Shown: piece after piece, positions 12,570 through 22,842 of the stretch | How the letters are laid out: the number at the start of each line of letters is the position of its first letter | How positions within the stretch are numbered: the first letter of the stretch is position 1 | Source of the DNA: Ostrinia nubilalis | Lineage: Eukaryota > Arthropoda > Insecta > Lepidoptera > Crambidae | Length of the DNA: 64,000 nt | Assembly: GCF_963855985.1 (NCBI RefSeq) | Contig: NC_087107.1 | Coordinates: 1,550,001 to 1,614,000 of the forward strand | Reading direction: 5' to 3' | The notes under the pieces: model-generated | Told to the model about the DNA's origin: nothing | Seen by the model: only the letters and a program-made list of their open reading frames with translations | The model's database searches: none | Program-made: the position numbers and the translations under genes

Positions 12570-13000
12570 TTCTGTACTGACATCAAACAAAGGTTACCGA
12601 GCATCGTATAGCCTTACAGTATCGTCCTAGATACACTCGACACGTGTAGCTAACTTTGTTTCAGGTGGTTTAACGTCCACTTTCATAGTTGCAAGAGCTT
12701 CCCGTGCCATACAGGGTGGTAAATAACGGACACGTTAGTTTAATAGCTGTTATAAGTTAATGCGTTGTCGTGAAGGTAGCTTTTGCCATAAGAACATAAA
12801 ATTGATAAATAGGTGCTTATTTTTCCAGGTGTAAACGTAAAAGGTGCAAGGATGGATATTAGTAACTCCTTCCTGCAAAAAGTACTGGGCGGATTTAGCA
12901 GGACAGGCTTAACACAATCAAAGTCTCGGGAAAAAACTACTCAAATTAAAATGAAAGTTCGAAAGGCAGACATTACCAGCTAATATCACTTTAAAACTTA
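12570..13000. other. Intergenic spacer, nothing recognised
   Basis: No coding potential or family repeat seen. Confidence 0.5.
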
Positions 13001-13002
13001 GG

Positions 13003-13112
13003 CTGAGTGAGTTGTACCGCCTAACTTTGACTGTAACTTTAACGATAACCGGTGCTTTTTGTATGGAGTTTGACAGATTTTTGACGTTAGCCGTTAACCC
13101 AGCCTTAAAGAT
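13003..13112. mobile_element. Lepidopteran MITE fragment (GTATGGAGTTTGACAG family)
   Basis: Contains ACCGGTGCTTTTTGTATGG and AGTTTGACAGATTTTTGACG between GGCTGAGT-like and CCAGCC-like ends. The same words recur, often reversed, at 50584-50860, 52484-52558 and 52755-52822. Confidence 0.6.
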
Positions 13113-13776
13113 ACATTGTTTTCTTAAAAATAGAGCACCTTGTCATAAAGAAGAACGTAACTCGTTGAGCAGCCAGCCTGTATATCCCGCTGTAAAATAA
13201 AATGCACTAATAGCACGTGTAAGTTGTGGTGGTTACATGTTGCAAGCGCTTACAGAGGTAGATTTTAAAGCTGTTGAATAAAATGTTCGCAGCACGTGTA
13301 ACAAGTGTGTTACAATTTAAGCTGCTGAATTGAGTAAGTTGTTAGGTAACTCACAATGTACATAAAGATACACTCTACAAGGAATGTATTTTAAATGCAA
13401 TACAGACGGTGTACCTACTTAGTACCCTTAAAAATCAAAAGAAAACATTACAATACCTAAATAACCCGTTGCACCTGCCTGGCCAGGTAGTTAATATAAA
13501 TATACATATATAACTCAAAGGTGACTGACTGACATAGTGATCTATCAACGCACAGCCCAAACCACTGGACGGATCGGGCTGAAATTTGGCATGCAGGTTA
13601 TGACGTAGGCATCCACTAAGAAAGGATTTTACGAAACTCCACCCCGGTTTTAAGTAATCTATACTTATAATAAATCTGTAGAGAGGTCAATTCTGTACAT
13701 GAAATATATTTTCAAAATAACTATCAGGGGGTGATTAGTGATCGATACTGATGCCAAAAATGCAATCAGTAAAATT

Positions 13777-13779
<3 letters not shown>

Positions 13780-13812
<33 letters not shown>
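13780..13812 (+). repeat. (GTCT)n microsatellite
   Basis: About eight uninterrupted TGTC/GTCT units inside the Helitron-like element. The 54952-54975 repeat of the window has the complementary (CAGA)n tract, which supports an element-borne microsatellite. Confidence 0.9.
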
Positions 13813-13813
<1 letters not shown>

Positions 13814-13904
13814 ATGTTCCTTATAGAAACAAAAACCACTTGACGGATTTTAACGAAACTTGGTACAATTATTCATACTCCTGGGCAGGTTATAGGATAC
13901 TTAG

Positions 13905-14385
13905 GAATTCCCACGGGAACGGGAATTAGCGGGAAAATCCTTTTGTACGAAAAATCTTAACCGCTTAAGTTAGACGCTTGAAATTTGGCATGCAGGTACC
14001 TTAGTAAACTTAAAGCTTAGTTACAACAGGATATTGCAAAATTCCCATGGCAACGGGAGTTAGTGGGAAAAAACATTTGTATGAAACAATCTAAACCGCG
14101 TAAGATAGACTCTTGAAATTTGGCATGCAGGTACCTTAGTAAACTTAAAGCTTAGTTACAACAGGATATTGCAAAATTCCCACGGGAACGGGAGTTAGCG
14201 GGAAAAAACATTTGTATGAAAAAATCTAAACCGCGTAAGATAGACTCTTGAAATTTGGCATGCAGGTACCTTAGTAAACTTAAAGCTTAGTTACAACAGG
14301 ATATTGCAAAATTCTCACGGGAACGGGAGTTAGCGGGAAAAAACATTTGTATGAAAAAATCTGAACCGCGTAAGATAGATGAAGG
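13905..14385 (+). repeat. 135-bp minisatellite, about 3.5 copies
   Basis: The word GAAATTTGGCATGCAGG recurs at 13980, 14115 and 14250, exactly 135 bp apart. Units are nearly identical across the ACGGGAACGGGAGTTAGCGG segment. The tandem copies sit between the microsatellite and the CTAG end of the Helitron-like element. Confidence 0.9.
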
Positions 14386-14481
14386 GGGGGTAAAACGAGA
14401 TCCACGCGCACGAAGTCGCGGGCGGCCGCTAGTACCTAAATAAAAAAATAAAAGTTACAGGAGGTTATACATTTTTTTTTA

Positions 14482-14700
14482 CTAGCGGCCGCCCGTGACT
14501 TCGTACGTGTGGATCCCGTTTAATCCCCTTAGGGGTGGAGTTTTGTAAAATCCTTTCTTAGCGGATGCCTACGTCATAACATCTACCTGCATGCCAAATT
14601 TCAGCCCGATCCGTCCAGTGGTTTGGGTTGTGCGTTCATAGATCCCTATGTCAGTCAGTCAGTCACCTTTGAGTTATATTATATTTATGTAGATTAGATT
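14482..14700 (-). mobile_element. Nonautonomous Helitron-like element, inverted copy
   Basis: On the minus strand its 3' end is CTAG (14485-14482) next to A at 14481 (T on the element strand). The plus-strand text begins CTAGCGGCCGCCCGTGACTT. It is tail to tail with the 13498-14432 element, with only 49 bp between the two CTAG ends. Confidence 0.65.
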
Positions 14701-14936
14701 TTAACTACTACTATTTAACTTATTTTCTGTTATAAACCTTTTATTTATTTTATCACATCTATCTCTTGTGCCCTTCTGTGTTAAGACAACACTTAAGCTG
14801 AAGTACTTGAGTGGCTCTTACCATCTCTACTGAACGACTATCGACTTCCCGATCCAATAAACAGATTGTCGAAGTTAATTTTTAGAATATGAGTAAATAA
14901 TAAAGAATAAAATAACTTGGGGAAGCTTATTTTAAG

Positions 14937-14975
14937 CGGACGTCCTGTGGCTGAAATGATGATGATGATGATAGA
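14937..14975 (+). repeat. RTE LINE 3' tail
   Basis: GACGTCCTGTGGCTGAAATG followed by (ATG)n is the plus-strand form of the 3' terminus seen at 34651. It is truncated to the last 30-40 bp. Confidence 0.6.
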
Positions 14976-15530
14976 ATAGCAATCGTATTTTGTATTATTT
15001 AGATATAAAACATACCCTATCTTGATTATAATAATTTCATTGTAATGAGACATAGATAAATACTTTTATACTTTTATCACGTTGGGGAAGAAACTGTGGT
15101 CTATGATATAAGTACAAGTCTCTAGAGATGTTGTTTTCAGTTAATACAGAAAAAATTATAAGACTTATTTCAAGTATTCAGTAGCCATGTTTGTTCCAAG
15201 CTATAAACAACCCGTAGCTCCACGGTCAGAGACGTGTTTGACCCCACCTACCCCAAAACCTCGTCTACAACTAAGAAATCGCTTCAAAAGATACGTCAAA
15301 TAGTGCAAAATCCTATCACCATTGAGCCAGAGGTGTTTGACGCGAACCATAAACGAGGTAGAGTTTATACGGCAATGCAGAGAAACGCAACTTGCCGTGC
15401 CGTCCGGGTCAAAGAACCCTTTTTAAACACTCGCAATTCTTCCGAAGGGGTCGTTCATAGTTATGGCAGTAGCGATTTTGTGACGGCAAAGGTACTTCAA
15501 AGAAATTTTGTGAGGCAACACTTCAAAGAA

Positions 15531-15600
15531 ATTTCATCATCATCGTTTTAGCCATAGGAAGTCCACTTCAGAATAAATTTCAGATTGGCCGGTTGATAGT
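15531..15600 (-). repeat. RTE LINE 3' end, short
   Basis: CATCATCATCGTTTTAGCC, AGGAAGTCCACTTC and CAGATTGGCCGGTTG match the RTE 3' region in reverse orientation, with substitutions. Confidence 0.55.
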
Positions 15601-15640
15601 GAAGTGAAGATAAACAGAAGAGCTCGATTACTATATTGTA

Positions 15641-15845
15641 CCTATTCATAAACATTACTATGAGATCTCAAAGTGCGCGTGGGTGCTCAGGCTAACACAC
15701 GAACCAATCACAGAGCTCTATTCAGCGCTGTGCGTTCGATTTGTTCCTTCACTTAAGCAAGTACCGTCTGTGAATACGGGCGTAAGATAACAAACATAGC
15801 TTTGACTGTGTTAAATAGGGACGCCTATTTAACACGGTCAAAGCT
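15641..15845. mobile_element. MITE copy plus adjacent 22-bp hairpin
   Basis: Bases 15641-15784 are a reversed copy of the ACGCCCGTATTCACAAAC MITE, ending GTGAATACGGGCGTAA. Just beyond lie two 22-bp arms (15798-15819 and 15824-15845) with one mismatch and a 4-nt loop, beginning AGCTTTGACTGTG. This is a compact palindrome, probably the remnant of another MITE. Confidence 0.6.
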
Positions 15846-16711
15846 TATCTTTTATCATGACATGCAAGTCTTGTCAGTCAAGACAATGATTTCCTCGGAT
15901 ACCTATTATTAGCGTTGCATAAAAAGAGACAGTGACTTCTTACGTAAGATAGTCTGAACTGAAACTAAAGTCCCACCAAAAACATTTTCATGTAAAACGT
16001 TGTCAAGACGAAACCTTATGGCTCGCACTGTTAAAATGTTATCAGATCTCATGTGCAGCTTTTACCATACACGATCTTTCGTAATGACCAAAATCGCTAC
16101 AGCTTATCGCTCCGTTTATGGTCTGCGTGCTACCGAACATCAATGTTAAATTATTAGCTAGTATTGATCGCCTAGTAGTTTTATGCCTAGTGCTAGCTAC
16201 CAGGAACTGAAACTTTATACTAATAACAGTAATAAGTAATTTAGTTGGTCTACGGGGGCCAAATAACGACTGAAAACATGACTGTCATTATTTTATTAAC
16301 GAACTAAAATGCTATATAGCTATAAAAGCTACTGACTCATTCATCGCGAAATCTCAGAAACTACAAGTTTCAAATTTCAAAGCTTCAGTGATAACTACTT
16401 GGCGCCACTGTCTTCGCCACTAGTAAGCAACAGTGACCTTACTCTAGAGTGGCGCCATCTGATAAGTTCTAATACGAGAGCTCTCGTTAGCCTACGCGCA
16501 GACGGTGCACTCGGGCGATGACGGCACGCCGCAGAGGTTTTACTGGGTATACCAAGTTCTTTTCAGAACGGAGCAGCGCCCTTTCCAGGGCGCCGGGAGT
16601 CCCACACACCACCCTGTCCCTCGGCAGTGGTGAAGGTGCGCAAAGCAATTCCTCCGCGACAAAAAAAAGGCTCAAATCTATGGTTTGATTGTCTGAGCTT
16701 TAGTTAAAGAC

Positions 16712-16869
16712 CCATTACACTGAACTGTCCAACCAAACACATTGACAGGGGGGCGCCACCATCGTTCAACTATTTAGATTCCAACGTGTCAAAAATCGGA
16801 ACCAGCGATCCGGTATTGACGGTGGCGCCCCCCTGTCAGTGTCGCAGGTGGGACAGTTCGTTGTAGTGG
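16712..16869. mobile_element. Palindromic MITE with about 49-bp terminal inverted repeats
   Basis: The left arm starts CCATTACACTGAACTGTCC and ends GACAGGGGGGCGCCACC (16712-16760). The right arm (16821-16869) is its reverse complement with a few mismatches. The GC-rich inner arm is identical over 17 bp. No target duplication was established. Confidence 0.75.
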
Positions 16870-16904
16870 AAATACAATAAATGCCAAGGCTTCAGTTTCT
16901 TAGG

Positions 16905-17270
16905 GCTTGTTTGCACGGGAACATTCCGTTTTTTGCAGAAACTGTATTTTGCAGGATCTTATTCATTAGTATACGGTTTTGATAATAACATTCACACGGA
17001 TATCCCGTTTGCAGTGTCCCATAAAAAACCGATCATCATCATCATCATCATTTCAGCCATAGGACGTCCACTGCTGAACATAGACCTCCCCCAATGCTTT
17101 CCATGTTGATCGATTGGTAGCGGCCTGCGTCCAGCGCTTCACTGCTTTATGATGTCGTCGGTCCACCTTGTGGGTGGACAAAAACCGATCCGTTATTCAA
17201 AGCAAACACACATTCGCACGACAGTCCAGTTTAACGGAATCTTGTATTACTGGATTGTTGTGGGAACGAG
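16905..17270. mobile_element. MITE-like repeat split by an RTE insertion
   Basis: The left part begins GGGCTTGTTTGCACGGGAAC, with ATTCCGTTTTTTGCAG downstream. A related repeat at 53147-53475 carries CATCCTGTTTTTTGCAGGATC. The right part resumes after the RTE fragment with ACCGATCCGTTATTC. Target duplication around AAAACCGATC shows that the RTE entered this older element. Confidence 0.55.
17036..17177 (-). mobile_element. 5'-truncated RTE LINE with target-site duplication
   Basis: About 140 bp of RTE 3' end in reverse orientation: the (ATC)n tail, CATTTCAGCCATAGG, and words through GTCCACCTTGTGGGTGGAC. It matches the 3' end of the longer copy at 34651-36054 closely. AAAACCGATC occurs directly on both sides, a target duplication expected of LINE integration. 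Confidence 0.8.
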
Positions 17271-19000
17271 GTTTTATTTATTTGCAAATTATTTAAAAAT
17301 AAAACAATTTTACAAAATAAGCTTTATTTGTCATAACAATTTGTGTCGTCTTGCGCTTCAGATGCTGTTGCGTAAACTTACAAATAAAACTATCCTTATG
17401 TAAATAATTTATATAACTTTGAAAATTATATTATTTACATTTGTTTCACAGCATATTTAAAGTACAATTTTCATTATGTACAAAATATATTGGTTACATA
17501 TTAATTTATACAAATTAAGTGAAAAAGCAAAACACATTCTACGTACAGACAATAAAACTACGTACAAATAGAGAAAGGCTCACATACTAAATTTTGATCT
17601 TCAAAAGAATTAAAATAGAAAATAATTGACTATCTACATCATACCCAATTACTTTCAAAATGTAGTAGTGATTTTCTTACGTTTATAAAAAAATGCTCTC
17701 CTCCGGTGCAAAATTAAATGAAAGTTACGCAATATAACCTTTTTCAAAATCAAACAAAACCAATATTTAACTTTCACAAAATTATAACGTATCCTCCAAT
17801 AATAATATTAATTAAAATTAATTTTTGCAATTTTTAAATCATTATTTTTTACTTTAAAATATTATTTGTTTATTTGTAATGAGTTGCATTCTATTTTGTT
17901 ATAAGAGAAACAAAATTACAAAATAGTCTTTTGTGATTTTGCTCCCACTTAATTTTTTGTACGATCGAATAATTATATTTTATGTTTTGGTGATATGATT
18001 GGTACAATTTGTTATATTTTTATTAAGTTTATTTTAGCATGTTTTAATTATTTTTCTATGTGTGCAATGTACATTACACGATAAGCACTAATATCACAAA
18101 AACATGGCAGATACATTAAAATTATTGAAGGCAGTATATTATAATTTTATATTATTTAGTTGTACTTTGAAATATAAATAATAATATTTTTTTTATTTTA
18201 TACTAAAATAGCATTTTTAAGATAAATGACAAACTTATAACGTAAATAATTTCATGTAACAATTATTACACAAAATATTATTTTGAAGATTTACTTAAAT
18301 TATATCTATAAGTGAATATAATTCATCTACATTTTGTTTGAATCTACAACTAAAACGTTGCATAATATTTTAATTATAATTAATTTTAAGATTTTAGTAC
18401 AAAAACTAAGTTGCATTTACAATAATTTTATAAAGCGAAAAACTTTATTTCACTTTTGTTTCTCATATTTATATTTTTCTGATAAAAACTGAATTATTTA
18501 CGATATCTCAAAAATTCAAACCGTTATTGAAACTGAAATTATGATTTTCACAAATAAATCCACTTAACTATTTTTGTATTTCAATAATTATTATCATTTG
18601 CCTTAATATTTTTGCACTATTCAATAGGAATTATTCTATCTAGGTATACTTATTAGCTAGTTTATACAGAACACAATATTAAAGTCACGCGTTTCCGGAA
18701 GCAAAAAAGATCAAAGAAAACTTATACAACTATAATATCCGGCATAGCTCAATTTTATAACAAAGAGACGCTCAATTTTTTATGTTATCATTTTTCTCAA
18801 AACATTATTTATACAAATATCAAGCAAAAGCCCTGCTGCCCGCCAAAATCGTTATAATACTGCTCATTTTCATATACCACCCCAAAAGTTTGCGTTTGCG
18901 TCAAAATATGTCATAGAAACAAACACTATTTTATGTGTGAAAAACCACAGTATTGGAAATATTTGTGTTGTCACTACTTAAGCTTCGAATAGTAAAATTC
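17240..19000 (-). other. Very AT-rich tract, possibly distal 3'UTR of the TEH gene
   Basis: Low-complexity A+T DNA free of the transposon fragments that fill its flanks. It has several TTTATT words on the plus strand (AATAAA on the minus strand), for example at 17318-17323 and 19001-19006. It lies downstream of the minus-strand gene ending at 20133, so a long neuronal-type 3'UTR is possible. There is no direct evidence for transcription. Confidence 0.25.
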
Positions 19001-19259
19001 TTTATTTCATTTCATTATTGCCATTAATCGTTATTGTAAAATGTACCTCAGTTTTCATAATACGCATTCGCAATATTGATGTAACGCTTTTAACTAGCTT
19101 TGCGATGAAGTAACGTGTGTGACGTCGTAGTTCATAATAGCACCGTAAAGTGACCTCGAACCAAAGTTCTTTAGTAAATTATCTTAAAGTTATGTACCGT
19201 TTAACACGACAAATTTAAGGTGGTACCATACAAACATGTCGCCCGTATTTCTGTAGTCA

Positions 19260-20030
19260 CTTTACTCGTAGTAGCTACGAGGCGTAACACTGGCCGTCTA
19301 CGAAAAACAAAGGCTACGACGTAGTAGAGAAAGTTCTTCAGTGATTCCATATGTCACGAGGCTATGAAAATTCGAAGTGTTATACAAGACGTATTTCTTG
19401 GTTAGAATAAATACGGCTACAGTGGACACGACGTAGTCAGTGCTACGGAACTTTAGGGTTAGCTACGCCTCAATTAGTGCTACGAACCTTAGAAGTGATC
19501 ACTCGAAGTCAATGTTACGTACAAAACAGTAGCCACATACGTAGTAAGTGTTACAGACTTCAGATGGCTACATACGTAGTCAATGCTACAGATTTTAACA
19601 GTAGCTACATACGTAGTAAGTGCTACGGATTTCAGAAATGGCTACATAACGTAGTCAATGCTACAACTTTAACAGTAGCCACATACGTAGTAAGTGCTAC
19701 GAATTTCAGAAATGGCTACATACGTAGGCAATGCTACAGACTTTGATAGTAGCTATAATAGGCGTAGTAAGTGCCACAGACTTCAGATGGCTACATACGT
19801 AGTCAAAGCTACAGCTTTAACAGTAGCTACAGACGTAGTAAGTGCTACAGACTTCAGAAATGGCTACATACGTAGTCAATGCTACAGACTTTAACGGTAG
19901 CTACAAACGTAGTAAGTGCTACAGACTTCAGAAATGGCTATTACGTATGTAATATACGTAGCGTTACAGGCTTTAAAAGTGGCTACGTAATAGTCAGTGA
20001 TACGAACTTTAGCAGTGGCTACCAGTCACC
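19260..20030. repeat. 37-bp tandem repeat array (74-bp dimers) rich in TACGTA
   Basis: TACGTAGT-type cores recur at 19538, 19573, 19610, 19647, 19684 and 19721 and then on to about 19906, a spacing of 37 bp (35-37). Odd and even units differ: one type has GTAGTAAGTGCTAC and ATTTCAGAAATGG, the other GTAGTCAATGCTAC and TTTAACAGTAGC. This makes a 74-bp higher-order unit. More diverged copies extend left to about 19260. Each unit has inverted GTAGC/GCTAC words. It starts about 100 bp past the stop codon of the minus-strand TEH gene, so it is probably in its 3'UTR. Confidence 0.85.
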
Positions 20031-20132
20031 ACATCACACAAATGACGTCATCGCAAGATTAGCCAATCGGCGTCTTTAAAGCTGCGTATAGTTGCGGGGG
20101 GAGGTGCGGCGGCGGGCGGCGGAAGCGCGGCG

Positions 20133-22047
20133 TCAGAACACTTCGTCACTCGGATCGTCATCCAACTCGCAGAGGAGTTTGCTGCTGTAAATAGAGAAAA
20201 ACTTAATTTAAATACAAATATTTGGGCATGATACAAAGATATTTTGTAATAAAAACAATAGCACATCAACCGTAACAAGTTGAACTTAAAACTGCGCTTA
20301 TTATTGATATAATAAGAGCGCTTTTGCGTTGCAACTGTTTCACTTGATGTGCCGTTCTCGTTAGCACTTATGTTACTTATTTATTAGAAATGTCACTCAA
20401 CAGATTCTGATAGTTAATATTTTTGAACTGTTGCAAACATAAGCGGTATTATTATTCAAATTAGAATTGGTGGTCTGGTTAGTTAAGAAGACCGATAGAT
20501 AGAAATTTAGAGAAAAATATACCAATTGAAAAAATTAAGCTTATTTAATAAACTACACTAAGGTTTAGTACTTTGTTCAAGAAAAGTGCTTGTTCTAATG
20601 ATGACTAGATAGTTCAGCAGTTGACATTTTAGAAATAAATCCGTGCAGTCTAATCTAGGTCTTAATGTAGTGTTTTTGAAGACTATTTTTCTACTTTACT
20701 TTCGCAATTAAAGATCAATGAAATAAGTAAGACTTAAAAAATATATTAAAGGTTAATTCCAAAAGCCAATTTGAATAGTTATTTTTATTTCAAAATTGTG
20801 AATTATAGCATCTACAACTACTATTAAATTGTAATTTAGAATTTTTAAGCGTTGAAGCCAATTTAAAATTTAGATAAAATTGTGTATAAAGTTGTTGCGA
20901 ACATAAAGTAGAAAAGGAAATTATAGTTTGACTGACGGATACAGTGATTTTACTGAAGTTTTTTGAGTCAAAAGATTGAGTACTTCACTCTTTACAGTGC
21001 ATCAACATGAAACGTACTTGTGAAGTAAATTATTCCAACAATAATAATATCCACTACGATGTTCCATCGCCAAACTTGAAATCGCTATCGGACCTGAAAG
21101 TCCAGTATTTAGAATCATCAATAAACTAAAAAGTTCTCCTTTCGCAAGCACTGACACCGATATAACTCCCAAAAAATTAAAACTGCATTGAGATGAAGAG
21201 GAAGATTTTCAGTCATCAGTGCTCGTGAAGGCTGTCAAAAACAATCACTACAGAAATTAAAAGATAAAATAGATACTTACTCCTCTTTACTCGCATACGA
21301 TTCGGCGTGAACTCGCCTATTGCATGCTCTGTCGCAGCAGCGGCAGTGCCAATAAGCGAGCACACTTAGACTGAACACGAAAACAGTCGTGGGTAGCACC
21401 AGGGCCAATATTAAGCCCCTAACTGTTGACTCCCATGAATACCTCGCGACCACCAGATCTGGCCTCGTCAGGCTATAGTAACATGGAAATATCTTCGGGG
21501 CTTTAGGCCCTGCATACTCGCTTGCGAATATAGAACAGTTCACTCTCGGTGGATATCCGCAACCCTCAGGGTTGATTAGGAATTTCAAGTCAGTTTCGTC
21601 CCATTCCTTTGGTACTTTTGCGCCTTCCTCATAAGGTCTTCTTGCTAGATTGACGCGGATCTTGTGGCATTTTGTGTGGGCAGTTGTGCAGCCCTCCCGA
21701 CATGATGCCCATGTGCAGTTGGTTAAAGTATTCGCTTGGACGTGTTCGGAAACCGCACAGATGCCAGCTTCTGGGACGAATTCTGCTAGGATGGTTTGGA
21801 TCGCGGGCTCCACGACAAAGGGTATTAAGAATAGGAAGGCGAAGACTGCGAGTATAGCTGACGTGCCGAGGCAAAGTGATGTGTAGAATTTGAATCGCTC
21901 GAAAAAGTGCGTTAGCAACTGCTCTCTGGTCGGTTCTAGTGGCTTGAACTCCGGGCTGCCTGGTTCGGCTGAAGCTCCCATGGGGAGCGTGGATCTCTCG
22001 GAGGCGGCTGGGGAGAGGCTCCCCCGGGATCTGCTCATCGAAGACAT
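20133..22047 (-). CDS. TipE-family sodium-channel auxiliary subunit (TEH1-like), two coding exons
   Basis: Predicted 272-residue membrane protein of the TipE/TEH family, auxiliary subunits that raise surface expression and tune gating of the insect Para sodium channel. Coding exons are 22047-21281 and 20184-20133. The open frame appears to stop at 21277, but a strong donor (GA|GTAAGTAT) precedes that stop. The acceptor TTTACAG at 20185 joins in phase and adds an acidic tail ending DDDPSDEVF. Topology: cytoplasmic N-terminus, membrane segment about residues 55-79, extracellular loop with NCTWASCREGC (110-120), EGCGYPPRVNCS (161-172) and FPCYYS (187-192), second membrane segment about 211-233, then a Cys-rich cytoplasmic tail. 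N-glycosylation sites are N110 and N170. The start is the first in-frame ATG after an in-frame stop. Its Kozak context is weak, and ATG at residue 4 is an alternative. The TEH1 assignment is by impression; family membership is firm. Confidence 0.88.
21000..21262 (+). pseudogene. Possible retrocopy fragment inside the TEH intron
   Basis: From ATG at 21007 the plus strand reads MKRTCEVNYSNNNN and continues 40 codons to TAA. After a frame change it reads KSSPFASTDTDITPKKLKLH, a stop, then DEEEDFQSSVLVKAVKN, and an A-rich stretch follows. The protein-like, polar composition and disabled frame suggest a processed pseudogene. I do not recognise the parent gene. It lies antisense in the intron of the TEH gene. 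Confidence 0.35.
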
Positions 22048-22131
22048 GAGGAGTTCAGCCAGTAGAAAGCATTGCAAGCGTTTAGTCGTCTCTTAGTGAA
22101 CCAGCCGGACCCTCGCAGAGGAGGGGAACGC
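22048..22131 (-). other. 5'UTR part of the TEH exon, with acceptor and uORF
   Basis: On the minus strand, TACTATTTCTCATTCCAG is an excellent acceptor ending at 22132, so the coding exon starts at 22131 and an upstream noncoding exon must exist. The leader has an in-frame TAA and a five-codon upstream ORF (22072-22055, ATG CTT TCT ACT GGC TGA) just before the main ATG at 22047. This may dampen translation. Confidence 0.6.
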
Positions 22132-22179
22132 CTGGAATGAGAAATAGTAAACGACATTACCAACAAAGTTGGTCACATA

Positions 22180-22840
22180 AAACTTAACTTAATACAGCTT
22201 GTTTGCGTGACAACAGCTCATTTAAATACCCCTATGACGTCATCTTACTGACGCTTGCTTTCTTATTATTTTTACTTTCATACACATAAAGAAATGGTTT
22301 AGGTACAGTTCACAACATGTAAATTATAGGTAAATATAATATTTAAAATTATGATTGTGTATTTGTAAATAAATAGTAACAAGTAACTTGCGATTGTTTC
22401 TACAATTGTACATTATGTCATCAGTTAAAAATAGCCAAGTAAATAATCCTGTTGGCAATCTACTCGTAAAATTATGACTTTATCAAATTGGCTAAGCACC
22501 TAGAGACAATCATGTAATCAAATTCAATTACTACAAACTGCTGTAATTACTCCACTTACTCTGTTAATAGGGTATGCATTAGTAACTAGGTTAAACTGAA
22601 TCCTAAGTAGAGTTCCTTTCGTGTGTAGGAGAGGCCTTAAAATAAAATATTCAATGTACGCAAACTCCTTCCAGTCACGACACATTTATATCAAGGACAA
22701 ACATGTTAACTGGCTTGAATTGAAATACCACTGTTTGGATTTCAAATAAGGGTAATAATTACCTGTATTTTGTTTGTATTTTTAATATATTTTATGGGCA
22801 ATAAATTATTGTTTGTTTGAAAAAAATCTTACGTGACTGA
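22180..22840. other. Spacer between the two TEH genes
   Basis: About 0.7 kb of AT-rich DNA between the acceptor of the downstream TEH gene and the stop codon of the upstream one. It has no transposon signature. It may hold the upstream gene's 3'UTR and a promoter or first exon for the downstream gene, but no clear TATA or poly(A) signal was picked out. Confidence 0.4.
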
Positions 22841-22842
22841 TC

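Larger units (their letters stand above)
13498..14432 (+). mobile_element. Helitron-like element with internal minisatellite, 3' CTAG end
   Basis: The left part (13498-13650) is the reverse complement of the element at 14482-14700. The right end is a GC-rich GCGGGCGGCCG followed by CTAG at 14429-14432 and a T, matching the Helitron rule of a hairpin, CTRR and insertion before T. In between are foreign or expanded sequence, a (GTCT)n microsatellite at 13780-13812 and a 135-bp tandem repeat at 13905-14385. Nonautonomous: no Rep or helicase coding is visible. Confidence 0.6.

Noticed and set aside
15234..15551. 105-codon plus-strand open frame
   Set aside because: Starts at GTG, has no domain or splice support, and its end runs into an RTE tail.
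19538..19920. CRISPR-like regular repeats
   Set aside because: The array is eukaryotic, and the units abut with no unique spacers.
19477..20079. Plus-strand open frames of 66-89 codons
   Set aside because: They are by-products of the 37-bp tandem array; the period is not a multiple of three.
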